From: Chloroflexi bacterium bin125
GTDB lineage: Bacteria; Chloroflexota; Dehalococcoidia; Bin125
Direction: 5' to 3'
Assembly: GCA_002239025.1 (NCBI GenBank)
Contig: MPNM01000011.1
Span: 40,023-104,022 of the forward strand
DNA: 64,000 nucleotides
Both the position numbers and the translations under genes were made by a program. The notes below the pieces were generated by a model. It did not search any database, was not told the origin of the DNA, and saw only the letters and a program-made list of their open reading frames with translations. This document shows, piece by piece, positions 18,298-26,860 of this stretch. Each line of letters starts with the position of its first letter. Position 1 is the stretch's first letter.

Positions 18298-19527
18298 ATG
18301 GAGGGCGATATGCCGGGACCGCTTGATGGGGTTCGCGTCTTCGATTTGACGTTGTGGATGGTGGGTCCCTGGGCATCGATGCACCTCGGCGCTCTGGGCG
18401 CCGATGTGATTCACATTGAGCAACCCGGCGTCGATCCTCGGACCCTTGGCGCTGGCGTTCCGCCGGCGATCAATGGCACATCCGTGGGCTACATCACCTG
18501 GAACATGAACAAGCGCGGACTGTTTCTTGACCTGAAATCACAGGCCGATCGACAGACCGCGTACGAACTGCTCCAGACCTGCGATGTCTTCCTGATCAAC
18601 ATGCGTCCCGGAGCAGCCGAGCGCATGGGCGTTGGCTATGAGCAGGTCGTGGCGGCCAATCCCAACATCGTCTACACAGCGATTACGGGTTGGGGTGAGA
18701 TCGGGCCGATGCGCGATAAGCCCGGCGCCGATGTGCAGTGTCAGTACTTCACCGGATTCTGGTCGGTGAACGGCAAGCGCGACGGCAAGCCCGAGGTCTA
18801 CCGACACTTCACACAGATGGATGCGAGCACTGGCAATGTCGCGGCGCAAGCGGTGCTGATGGGTCTGTTGGCGCGCAAGCGCACCGGCAGAGGACAGCGA
18901 ATACACGTCGGCATGCTTAGAGCTGGCATGGCTCTGCAGAGCGGCCGAATCGCCGAGTACCTCGCGACAGGTGCGCAACATCAACCGCTGGGCTCGGCCG
19001 GATTCGCGGCCGCGCCCGATCAGGCGTTCCAGTGCCAGGGAGGCGATTGGATCGGTGTCGCAGCAACGAGCGAGGATGAATGGAGCCGCCTGTGCCAGGC
19101 TCTGAATGCGTCGGAAGCGCAGGTCGATGGTCTGAGCGACCTTGTGGTTGACCCTCGATTTGCCACAAACCTCGACCGGGTCGCGCATCGCGACGCACTG
19201 GCGTCTTTGCTTCAGCAGGCAATCCTACAGCGTCCACGCCGCTATTGGATGCTGCGGCTCGCCGACGCAGGTGTGCCGTGTGGCTATCCGATTTCGTTCG
19301 AGTCGCTGCAGCACCATGCCCAGACAATCGAGAATGGCTACTTGCGAGAGATCACAACATCCGGCTGGGGAGATGTGTGGACCGGTGGTCCGCCCTGGGA
19401 ACTGTCTCGAACGCCGGCCCGCTGGTTCGGCACGCCGATGCCAGGCGAGCACACCGGCGACATCCTCGACGATCTCACCAAGCGCCGAGCGTCGACCGCC
19501 GAGCCGACGCCAGTGATCGGCGATTAG
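18298..19527 (+). CDS. CaiB/BaiF CoA-transferase family protein
   Basis: PLDGVRVFDLTLWMVGPWASMHLGALGADVIHIEQPGVDPR; MNKRGLFLDLKS; GPMRDKPGADVQCQYFTG. Confidence 0.92.
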   Translation: MEGDMPGPLDGVRVFDLTLWMVGPWASMHLGALGADVIHIEQPGVDPRTLGAGVPPAINGTSVGYITWNMNKRGLFLDLKSQADRQTAYELLQTCDVFLINMRPGAAERMGVGYEQVVAANPNIVYTAITGWGEIGPMRDKPGADVQCQYFTGFWSVNGKRDGKPEVYRHFTQMDASTGNVAAQAVLMGLLARKRTGRGQRIHVGMLRAGMALQSGRIAEYLATGAQHQPLGSAGFAAAPDQAFQCQGGDWIGVAATSEDEWSRLCQALNASEAQVDGLSDLVVDPRFATNLDRVAHRDALASLLQQAILQRPRRYWMLRLADAGVPCGYPISFESLQHHAQTIENGYLREITTSGWGDVWTGGPPWELSRTPARWFGTPMPGEHTGDILDDLTKRRASTAEPTPVIGD

Positions 19528-19528
19528 G

Positions 19529-20692
19529 GTGGCTGGTCCGCTCGATGGATATCGCGTCGTTGAGATCGCAGAGGGCGTAGCCGGGCCGTACACAGCGATG
19601 TCGCTCGGCGACGCCGGCGCAGATGTGATCAAGATTGAGCAGCCAGCCGGAGACCGTGCGCGGGGATGGTCGCCACAGACGGACAGCGGCACTTCGGCAC
19701 TGTTTCAAGCGCTGAATCGCAACAAGCGTGGCATATCGCTCGACTGGTCGTCCGAGAGCGACCTGGAGACTGCCAGGCAGTTGTTGGCCGACGCGGATGT
19801 CGCAATCGTCGATAAGGCCGGCTTGTCTGGCGAGTTGAGCTGGGAGTCGCTGGACGCTCCTGGGCTCGTCTATTGCGCGATCTCGGGCTTCGGTCCTCAC
19901 GGTCCGTGGAGCGACAATCCGATGTCGGAACTTGCCGCGCAACTGGCCAGTGAGGCCACGGCATCTCTGGGCACAATTGGTGAGGAACCGGTTCGCCATG
20001 GCGGCGATATCGGTTCGATGTATGCGGCGAACTATGCAATTCAGGCGATCTGCGCCGGATTGTACGCTCGCGACGATTCAGATCCGTCCGCGCCGACCGG
20101 CGGCCAACGGATTGAGGTGTCACTCTTCGGCAGTCTGTTGGCGATGCGGTCGACGTTGTGGGTGGCGCTTTCGAATCCAGACGAATGGTGGGGGTTCCAT
20201 CTCGACTCCTACGTGAAACCGCCCGATCACGGCTATCAGTGTCGTGACTTGCCGATCTACTTCTCGTTGGCCAGAATCCGCGGAGACGCGTTTGACTCGT
20301 TGATCGACGAGCTCGGCATGGATTGGGCGCGGACGCATCCGGACTTCGATCAGCTCCGGACCGACGGAGCGGGAGGCGCCGGACGGTACGCCGCTGAGTT
20401 GAAGCCGCTCTGGGAGCGCGGGTTCTCGAACTTCGACGCGGAGCGAGTGATCGAAATCGTCGAGCGTCACGGCGGCTGGGCCTTCCCGATGCACGACTAC
20501 GAACGGCTCAGTCGAGATCCGCAGGTTGCGGCTGTGGGAGCGATCATTGACGTGGAACAGGGAGACGGTTCAATGCTGCAACAGGTCGCACCGCCCTGGG
20601 ACTTTGAAGGCACGCCGGTCTCAATGAACATGCGCGCAGCCCCGAGTCTCGGGGAGCATCAGGACGAGGTGCTAGCTGAACTGCATTCATAA
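19529..20692 (+). CDS. CaiB/BaiF CoA-transferase family protein (tandem paralog)
   Basis: PLDGYRVVEIAEGVAGPYTAMSLGDAGADVIKIEQPAGDRARGW; NRNKRGISLDW. Confidence 0.92.
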   Translation: MAGPLDGYRVVEIAEGVAGPYTAMSLGDAGADVIKIEQPAGDRARGWSPQTDSGTSALFQALNRNKRGISLDWSSESDLETARQLLADADVAIVDKAGLSGELSWESLDAPGLVYCAISGFGPHGPWSDNPMSELAAQLASEATASLGTIGEEPVRHGGDIGSMYAANYAIQAICAGLYARDDSDPSAPTGGQRIEVSLFGSLLAMRSTLWVALSNPDEWWGFHLDSYVKPPDHGYQCRDLPIYFSLARIRGDAFDSLIDELGMDWARTHPDFDQLRTDGAGGAGRYAAELKPLWERGFSNFDAERVIEIVERHGGWAFPMHDYERLSRDPQVAAVGAIIDVEQGDGSMLQQVAPPWDFEGTPVSMNMRAAPSLGEHQDEVLAELHS

Positions 20693-20730
20693 GGTGCCGA
20701 CGAAGGACGATATGATTGAGCGGTGAGAGC

Positions 20731-20886
20731 GTGGCAACGAATCGAGATGGCGTGATGGATGCGACAGAGCAAGGGACAGACGCCAAAGTTTCAGCTCCGG
20801 ATACGAACAAGGATGATTCAAAGTCCACCGGCGAGCAACGGACGGGTCGGCCATTGCCGCTAAAGCTTCACAAGCGAGGTCTCTAG
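20731..20886 (+). CDS. Small hypothetical ORF (about 51 aa), convergent with a membrane protein gene
   Basis: GTG/ATG-start frame: VATNRDGVMDATEQGTDAKVSAPDTNKDDSKSTGEQRTGRPLPLKLHKRGL; ends 3 nt before 20890. Confidence 0.35.
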   Translation: MATNRDGVMDATEQGTDAKVSAPDTNKDDSKSTGEQRTGRPLPLKLHKRGL

Positions 20887-20889
20887 CAG

Positions 20890-21420
20890 TCAGGACCCCA
20901 AGGCCGTACCAGTTGGCGCACCAGCAATGGTTGTCGCCGCAAGAATCGCCAATTGGATGCCCAGGCCGACTATCGCATATTGCAGCCACTTCCGTTGCGA
21001 AGAGATTGTCTCGCTGTTCTGTTCAAATCCTGCGACAAGGGCCTCCAACGTGGCGTCCCGCATTTCCTCGGTGCTGGCATCTCGATAGCTGCGGGCCAGA
21101 ATGTCGATTTCGACGCTAAAAGCAACTTTCCTCGTGTAGTAGGAAGCCCAACAGCAAAGCCAGACTACGACCGAGACCGCCAACGCCGACAATGTGAGGA
21201 CCGAAACCAGCTCACCCGATAGGCGAATTTCGCCAACAATCCCCGTTGCAGAGACGAGCAACAGGCTGATGGTGAATGTTGCAACAACGCGCACATCTTG
21301 CGAAGAAAGAAAGCGCATCTGAGCATCTATTGCATGGTGCGCCTCATCAAGTAGGAAGTCGCGAGCGTCGACAGAGCGCTCAGAATCCGTGCGGGCGTGG
21401 GATTCGGCTCCTCTGCTCAT
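20890..21420 (-). CDS. Small multi-TM protein with long cytosolic helical segment (similar architecture to 17781..18242)
   Basis: DAQMRFLSSQDVRVVATFTISLLLVSATGIVG; TLSALAVSVVVWLCCWASYY; FEQNSETISSQRKWLQYAIVGLGIQLAILAATT; start trimmed to MSRGAES. Confidence 0.6.
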   Translation of the reverse strand: MSRGAESHARTDSERSVDARDFLLDEAHHAIDAQMRFLSSQDVRVVATFTISLLLVSATGIVGEIRLSGELVSVLTLSALAVSVVVWLCCWASYYTRKVAFSVEIDILARSYRDASTEEMRDATLEALVAGFEQNSETISSQRKWLQYAIVGLGIQLAILAATTIAGAPTGTALGS

Positions 21421-21440
21421 AGAAGTCTTGTGTTCGGCAT

Positions 21441-21878
21441 TCAGCGCGACGGCCGAAACACTGGCAGCGTGATTTCGTCGTTGACTTTGCGGAAATCGAC
21501 TTCGACGTTGAGGTCGCAACTGACGTCTTTGTCCTCGATGGCGACGAGGGTTGAGTACATGTACGGGCCCTCTTCGAGTTTGATCAAAGCGACCGTATAG
21601 GGGTACTCGTCGGGTTCCCAGCCGGGGAAGTACTTCTGCCACATGCGGATCCAGGACCAGACGGTGCCGTGACCCGAGATTGGCCGCCATTCCCAGTCGT
21701 CCTGTAGGCATCGGGGGCAGGCTTCGGCCGGCGGGAACCAGGGCTGATCGCAGATGTTGCAGAACTGGATTTGGAGGATGCCTTCGCGGCAGCCGTCCCA
21801 GAATGGCTTGGTCAGTTCGAGGACCGGTGGCAGGGGCTTTTCGTAGCTGAGTTCCGCAGATTGCGATTCAGTCGTCAT
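21441..21878 (-). CDS. Zn-ribbon/OB-fold protein (DUF35 family), thiolase partner
   Basis: FWDGCREGILQIQFCNICDQPWFPPAEACPRCLQDDWEWRPISGHGTVWSW; ATGA overlap with thiolase gene. Confidence 0.9.
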   Translation of the reverse strand: MTTESQSAELSYEKPLPPVLELTKPFWDGCREGILQIQFCNICDQPWFPPAEACPRCLQDDWEWRPISGHGTVWSWIRMWQKYFPGWEPDEYPYTVALIKLEEGPYMYSTLVAIEDKDVSCDLNVEVDFRKVNDEITLPVFRPSR

Positions 21879-23053
21879 GAGTTGTCTCGCTTCAGGATGT
21901 GCCCCGTGGCCAGTGGAGCGGCGCAGGCATACAGGCCGTACTGTGCATCGTCGACCTGGCGATCACCGCATTTTTGACGCAGTTGCCTGACCGCCTCGAC
22001 ATGGAGCGCCCAGCCCTGCATGTATGACTCGCTCGTATGCCCGCCGCCGGTGTTGAGCGGCAGTTCACCGCGCAGTCCGATGCGTTCGGGCGTGATCCAG
22101 TCGCCGCCTTCGCCGGGCTCGCAGAAGCCCATGCCTTCGAGCGTAAACAGCATGGTCGGCGTGAAGTTGTCGTAGAGCTGGGCGAAGGCGAGGTCGTCGC
22201 GTTGGACATCTGAGTGTGTGAAGAGATCGTCTGCGATCTGCGACATTGGCTCGTGCCAGAAGTCGTCGGCAACATATACGGGTGTGATATCTGACGCCTG
22301 TGACGTGGCATGGATGAGGACCGGCGTGTGCTTGAGGTCGCGGGCACGCTCGGCGGAAGTCACGATGAAGCAAACGCCGCCGTCGTTGATCAGGCAGTAG
22401 TCGAACAGGCAAAGCGGCTCGGCGATGTAGCGGGCGCCGTGGTAGTCGTCCATCGTGATTGGACGCTGCATGACGGCGTTCGGATTGAGCGCGGCATTGG
22501 CGCGGTTGGAGATGGCCAGGTGGCCGAGCGGCTCTGTCGTCGTGCCGTAGCGGTACTGGTGGCGGCGGAACATCATCGAGGTGACCGCGCCGGGCGAGGT
22601 CATTCCGTAGGGCGCTTCGAACATGGCCTGGGTGGAGATGCCGCGATTCTCGCCGCCATAGCGCGCGCCGGCTGAACGCCCGTTGTTGCCGTAGATGCAG
22701 GCGACCACGTCGGCCATGCCATTAGCGACAGCCAGCGCCGCGTATTGCAAGGCGATGCCGGATTGGCGACCTTCGCCCGGTAGCACGTTGACGAATCGGG
22801 GATGACGCAGTCCGATCATCTCGCACATGCGGCCGTAGTGGGGCAGTCGTGAGACGATCACGCCGTCGACGTCTGTTCGTCGAAGGCCAGCGTCCTTCAA
22901 GGCTTCGCGGAAGGCGATGAGTCCGAGTTCATAGGCTGAACGTTCGGGGTCGAGGTCGCGGTAGATCGAGCCAAACTCGGTCGTGCCGACGCCGACGATG
23001 GCCGTCTTGTCCTGGAGATTGCGCAGCGCACTGCGGTCGGGTTGGTTGGTCAT
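21875..23053 (-). CDS. Thiolase / lipid-transfer-protein-like acyltransferase
   Basis: TAIVGVGTTEFGSIYRDLDPERSAYELGLIAFREALKDAGL; NTGGGHTSESYMQGW. Confidence 0.88.
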   Translation of the reverse strand: MTNQPDRSALRNLQDKTAIVGVGTTEFGSIYRDLDPERSAYELGLIAFREALKDAGLRRTDVDGVIVSRLPHYGRMCEMIGLRHPRFVNVLPGEGRQSGIALQYAALAVANGMADVVACIYGNNGRSAGARYGGENRGISTQAMFEAPYGMTSPGAVTSMMFRRHQYRYGTTTEPLGHLAISNRANAALNPNAVMQRPITMDDYHGARYIAEPLCLFDYCLINDGGVCFIVTSAERARDLKHTPVLIHATSQASDITPVYVADDFWHEPMSQIADDLFTHSDVQRDDLAFAQLYDNFTPTMLFTLEGMGFCEPGEGGDWITPERIGLRGELPLNTGGGHTSESYMQGWALHVEAVRQLRQKCGDRQVDDAQYGLYACAAPLATGHILKRDNS

Positions 23054-23108
23054 GCGGCGAGTCTAGGGCGTGCTTCGTACTGAAGGCGCGGGAGCCACAA
23101 CCCTACAG

Positions 23109-23181
23109 TCGTTCCCGCGTAGGCGGGAATCCATGCAACATCGAGACGCCGTATGGGTCCCCGCTTTCGCGGGGATGACGG
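23109..23181. repeat. Dispersed facing palindromes (CCCGCGTAGGCGGG ... CCCCGCTTTCGCGGGG), dRS3-like
   Basis: CGTTCCCGCGTAGGCGGGAATCCATG ... GGTCCCCGCTTTCGCGGGGATGACGG. Confidence 0.8.
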
Positions 23182-23187
23182 TCTCTC

Positions 23188-24102
23188 CTAGTTAAGACCG
23201 AGAACGGGGCGGGCATTCTCGACGAGTACCCTGCCCAACTCAGCGTCGCTGAGACCGCTGCGCAGGAGTTGCAGGATCTGAGGTTGTTGATCAGCTCCTG
23301 GTGCATCTGAGCCGAACAGCACTCGTTCTGTACCGAGTGTTCGTATGAGTCGGGCTGCGTCTTCGAGCGCGCAGGCTCGGCGGCCGTCTCGACAGGTGAA
23401 GTGGCCGTCGTTGAAGCCACCGGCGGTGTCAAAGAGGACTTGCGGGAATCGCTTGGCGATGTCGATTCTCTGATCCCAGTATGCGCCGGGCATGTGGGCC
23501 ATGATGAACTGCAGCCTGGGGAATCTCTCGAAGACGGGGATGAAGTGATCGGGCATGCCGTACACGTCGTCGCCAGGACCGCCTCGCAGCGCGCCGGTGT
23601 CGCTGAGGATGGGCAGGCCGAGCTCTTCCAGTCGGGCGTAGAGCGGCATCATGCGTTCGTCGGCAGGGAAGTAGCGGCCCAGGCCCGGATGCATCTTCAC
23701 GCCTCGTGCACCCATCGCGACGCCGCGCTCCAGCTCTTCCATTAGCAGGTCCGAATCGACCCAGGTGCCGATGTCGCAGCAGAGAAAGGTGCGAATCCTC
23801 GGGTCTTCGGCCTGCCGTTCGAGTGTCCACGTGTTGAAGCTGCGTACTCGCTCGTGGAGCATCGCCAGTATGTCTTCAGCTTGAGCGTCGAGCTTGCGTT
23901 CTCTTTGCTGTTCGAACATCTCCGGGATGACCATGTAGTTGAGGCCGACAATCGCTTCAACGTCGTTTCGAGTCATGTACTCGCCACAGGTGTCGCCGTT
24001 GGCCCAGCGCCATTCGAGCGGTAGTCCGCGACGCGGAAAGACGACCGCCTCCTGCTCCGGCGTTCGACAGAGGTGGACGTGGACATCGATGACGTTCGGC
24101 AT
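23188..24102 (-). CDS. Amidohydrolase-family protein
   Basis: MPNVIDVHVHLCRTPEQE; GVKMHPGLGRYFPADERMMPLY; LQFIMAHMPG; RVLFGSDAPGA. Confidence 0.9.
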   Translation of the reverse strand: MPNVIDVHVHLCRTPEQEAVVFPRRGLPLEWRWANGDTCGEYMTRNDVEAIVGLNYMVIPEMFEQQRERKLDAQAEDILAMLHERVRSFNTWTLERQAEDPRIRTFLCCDIGTWVDSDLLMEELERGVAMGARGVKMHPGLGRYFPADERMMPLYARLEELGLPILSDTGALRGGPGDDVYGMPDHFIPVFERFPRLQFIMAHMPGAYWDQRIDIAKRFPQVLFDTAGGFNDGHFTCRDGRRACALEDAARLIRTLGTERVLFGSDAPGADQQPQILQLLRSGLSDAELGRVLVENARPVLGLN

Positions 24103-24111
24103 CTGGCTCCT

Positions 24112-26277
24112 CTATGGGTTCTGTGGCAGGCGTTCGGCGAGGAACTCGGCGTAGTGCATGGTTTCGTGCGTTGCTCCGCTGGCGACGGCGCCGGCGCGCA
24201 GGTGCAGGGCGCAGCCGGGGTTGTTGGTGATCAAGGTGTCACAGCCGCTCTCGGCGACGCAGGCGAGCTTGCGCTCGAGGATTCCCTGCCCGACTTCCGG
24301 CGCGGCCATTGACGTGAGGCCGCCGAAGCCGCAGCAGACCTCGGGCTCTTCGAGCGGCAACCCAGACTCGCCGGTCAGGCGCTCGACGAGTTGGTCGATT
24401 CGGGCGAAGGGATCGCCTCGGTTGGAAGCCTGGCAAAATCGATGCGCGGTCCACGATCCATTTTCGGCCTCCTCGAGGCAGCCGTCGGGGAGTCGTCCGG
24501 GGCCGTCTAGCCAGGCGGCGAGGTCGTGGACGCGACGGCTGACAGCCGATGCTCGTTGCTGCATTTCAGGGTCGTCGTGGAAGAGCTCGGGCCAGTGTTC
24601 CTGCATGGCGATCACGCAGCTTGGCGCTGGAGTAACGATCTGGTTGGAGCCGCCTTCTAATGCCTCGATAGTTTGTCGTGCCATTGTTCGCGCCGACTCC
24701 CAGTCTCCGGCGTCGAATGCCGGCAGACCGCAGCAGTGCTGCGATTGCGGGATTCTGACCGATGCGCCGCCGGCCTCGATCAAGCGTGCCGCGGCGTCCA
24801 CGGCGGTGGGCAGCATACGGTCGGCGAGGCATTGGGCGAACAGATCGACTGCTTGTCCGGTCGCGGGCGACTCGGCGATCGGCGGCTGTGGTTTGCGGCT
24901 TCTGACCAGCGTTCGACCATTGCGAAGCGGCAGCGCCGGTACGGAACGCCAGCGCAGGCGCCTGGGCAGTGGAAGTCGAAGGTGGTCGCGACGGACGAGG
25001 CCGAACAGTCTCGCGCCCCCTGAAGCGAGCGCGCCCAGGCCCATCAGATGGTGAAACAGACTCGGTTTGGCCCAGAACCGAAGCGCGGCGCGTTCCCAGC
25101 GCGGCGCATGGCCCGCCTCGTGAGCGCGGTGGCGGACGTCGAGAATCTGCTTGGGCAGCGGAATGGCCACCGGACAGACGGTCTCGCAGGCGCCGCAGGA
25201 GACGCACAGACCCTGGGGACCAGCCGCCTCCTCAATGCCGTGGTGGAAGGTCGTGTTGACCAGCCCGACCGCGCCTGTGTAAATGTGGCCGAAGGTGTGT
25301 CCACCGACGACCTGGTACGGCGGGCAGACGTTGGCGCAGGCGCCGCAGCGGATACAGCGCAGGGCGTCCCCGATGCTGTCCGATTCGCGCATTTGGCGAC
25401 GGCCGTTGTCGAGCAGGATGATGTGCATCTCTTTGCCCGGCTGGGCTCCGGTGATGCAAGTGGTGTAGGTGCTCAGCGTCTGTGCAGTGGCGGAGCGCGG
25501 CAGGAGCTGGAGTTGGCGCTCAGCGTCGGCCCAGGAGGGGATCAGCTTTTCGATTCCGGCAGTGACGAAATGGACATCGGGCAGCGATGTGGCCAGCCGC
25601 ATGTTGCCTTCGTTGGTGACGACCATGATGCTGCCGGTCTCGGCGATCAGCGCGTTGGCGCCGGTCAGCCCTGCGCCGGCGGAGAGGTAATGTCCGCGCA
25701 GGCCGTCGCGAGCGCTGGCGACCATGGCCGGGATGTCGTCGGGATCGAACTCGCGATCGAGCTCCTTGCCCAGGATTTCTGCGACATACTGTCGCTTCTG
25801 ATGGATTGCGGGCATGACCAGATGTGAGGGCCGCTCCTCGGCGAGCTGCAACAGCCACTCACCCAGGTCGGTCTCGATGGCGATGATGCCTCGTTGTTCG
25901 AGCTCGTGATTGAGCTCGATCTCCTCAGAGACCATCGATTTGCTCTTGACAATCAGTTCGATGCCGCGAGACTTGCAGACGCTCGAGATGTAGTTGACTG
26001 CGTCCTCGGCGGTGCTCAGCTCGACGACGGTTGCGCCGGCCGCCTCGGCGTTGGCTCGGAATTGGGCAATGTGGTCGTCCCAGTGCTCGAGAGTGAGGTC
26101 CTTGACCGCGGCGAACTCCTGGCGCAGGTCGTCAAAGGAGCGTTCGGTGCGCTGCTCGAGACGTTTGACCTGTGCGTCGCGGCTTTCTCGCCACGAGCGC
26201 TGGAAGGTCAGCAGTCGCGGTTTCAGATCGGGATCGCCGACCGAGCGTCGATAGCGTTGTTTGAATGTTGTGCTCAT
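24112..26277 (-). CDS. Fused LutB-LutA-like protein (LUD domain + 2x[4Fe-4S] + CCG domains)
   Basis: GIELIVKSKSMVSEEIELNHELE and NALIAETGSIMVVTNEGN (LUD); CIRCGACANVCPPYQVVGG and CVSCGACETVCPVAIPL (Fe-S); FAQCLADRMLP, CCGLPAFDAGD, EVCCGFGG (LutA-like). Confidence 0.88.
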   Translation of the reverse strand: MSTTFKQRYRRSVGDPDLKPRLLTFQRSWRESRDAQVKRLEQRTERSFDDLRQEFAAVKDLTLEHWDDHIAQFRANAEAAGATVVELSTAEDAVNYISSVCKSRGIELIVKSKSMVSEEIELNHELEQRGIIAIETDLGEWLLQLAEERPSHLVMPAIHQKRQYVAEILGKELDREFDPDDIPAMVASARDGLRGHYLSAGAGLTGANALIAETGSIMVVTNEGNMRLATSLPDVHFVTAGIEKLIPSWADAERQLQLLPRSATAQTLSTYTTCITGAQPGKEMHIILLDNGRRQMRESDSIGDALRCIRCGACANVCPPYQVVGGHTFGHIYTGAVGLVNTTFHHGIEEAAGPQGLCVSCGACETVCPVAIPLPKQILDVRHRAHEAGHAPRWERAALRFWAKPSLFHHLMGLGALASGGARLFGLVRRDHLRLPLPRRLRWRSVPALPLRNGRTLVRSRKPQPPIAESPATGQAVDLFAQCLADRMLPTAVDAAARLIEAGGASVRIPQSQHCCGLPAFDAGDWESARTMARQTIEALEGGSNQIVTPAPSCVIAMQEHWPELFHDDPEMQQRASAVSRRVHDLAAWLDGPGRLPDGCLEEAENGSWTAHRFCQASNRGDPFARIDQLVERLTGESGLPLEEPEVCCGFGGLTSMAAPEVGQGILERKLACVAESGCDTLITNNPGCALHLRAGAVASGATHETMHYAEFLAERLPQNP

Positions 26278-26783
26278 GGCAGCACCGCCACGGTCAACCG
26301 ACTTGGTCCCTGAACTCCGATAGTCAGCGAGCGCTCGATATCGGCGGTTCTTGAGGGGCCAGTGACGAATGTTGCGTAGGCGGCAGCGCGGGGTTGTTGC
26401 GCGAGCCAGGCGAAGCCTTCGGCGAGCTCGTCGAGGATGTCAGTTTCCTGCACGGCCACGATGAGATGCCTGGTCAGCAGTGAGACGGCGCGATCGATCG
26501 TTGATGGTTCGATCAGTAGTACCGAGCCGGTTTCGGCGATCGCCAGTTGGGCCACGGCGATTCCGACCGGGCGGTCGGCGATGGAGCGTAGTGGATCGCT
26601 ATCGTCGGGCAGTTGCCCTCGTTGTAACTGTTCATATGCTGCAGGCGAGACGACGGGTGAGTCATCGCCCAGCGACGTTGCAAATGCCCAGAGGTCGTCC
26701 CAGGAATCGCAACGTCGGAACTCGCCCTGGGCGGCGTGCAAGCCCTCGGCGAACTGTGCGGCGCGCTGGTTGGTCGTGACCAT
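26274..26783 (-). CDS. LutC-like LUD-domain protein
   Basis: VAQLAIAETGSVLLIEPSTIDRAVSLLTRHLIVAV...TFVTGPSRTADIERSLTIGVQGP; ATGA overlap with the LutB-A fusion. Confidence 0.88.
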   Translation of the reverse strand: MVTTNQRAAQFAEGLHAAQGEFRRCDSWDDLWAFATSLGDDSPVVSPAAYEQLQRGQLPDDSDPLRSIADRPVGIAVAQLAIAETGSVLLIEPSTIDRAVSLLTRHLIVAVQETDILDELAEGFAWLAQQPRAAAYATFVTGPSRTADIERSLTIGVQGPSRLTVAVLP

Positions 26784-26860
26784 GCCGGGAGTCTAGCAGC
26801 CGCGCCGATGTATGCTCGTGAGGATGCTCGGTTGGCAGAGCTATGTACGGAGTACGCGTG

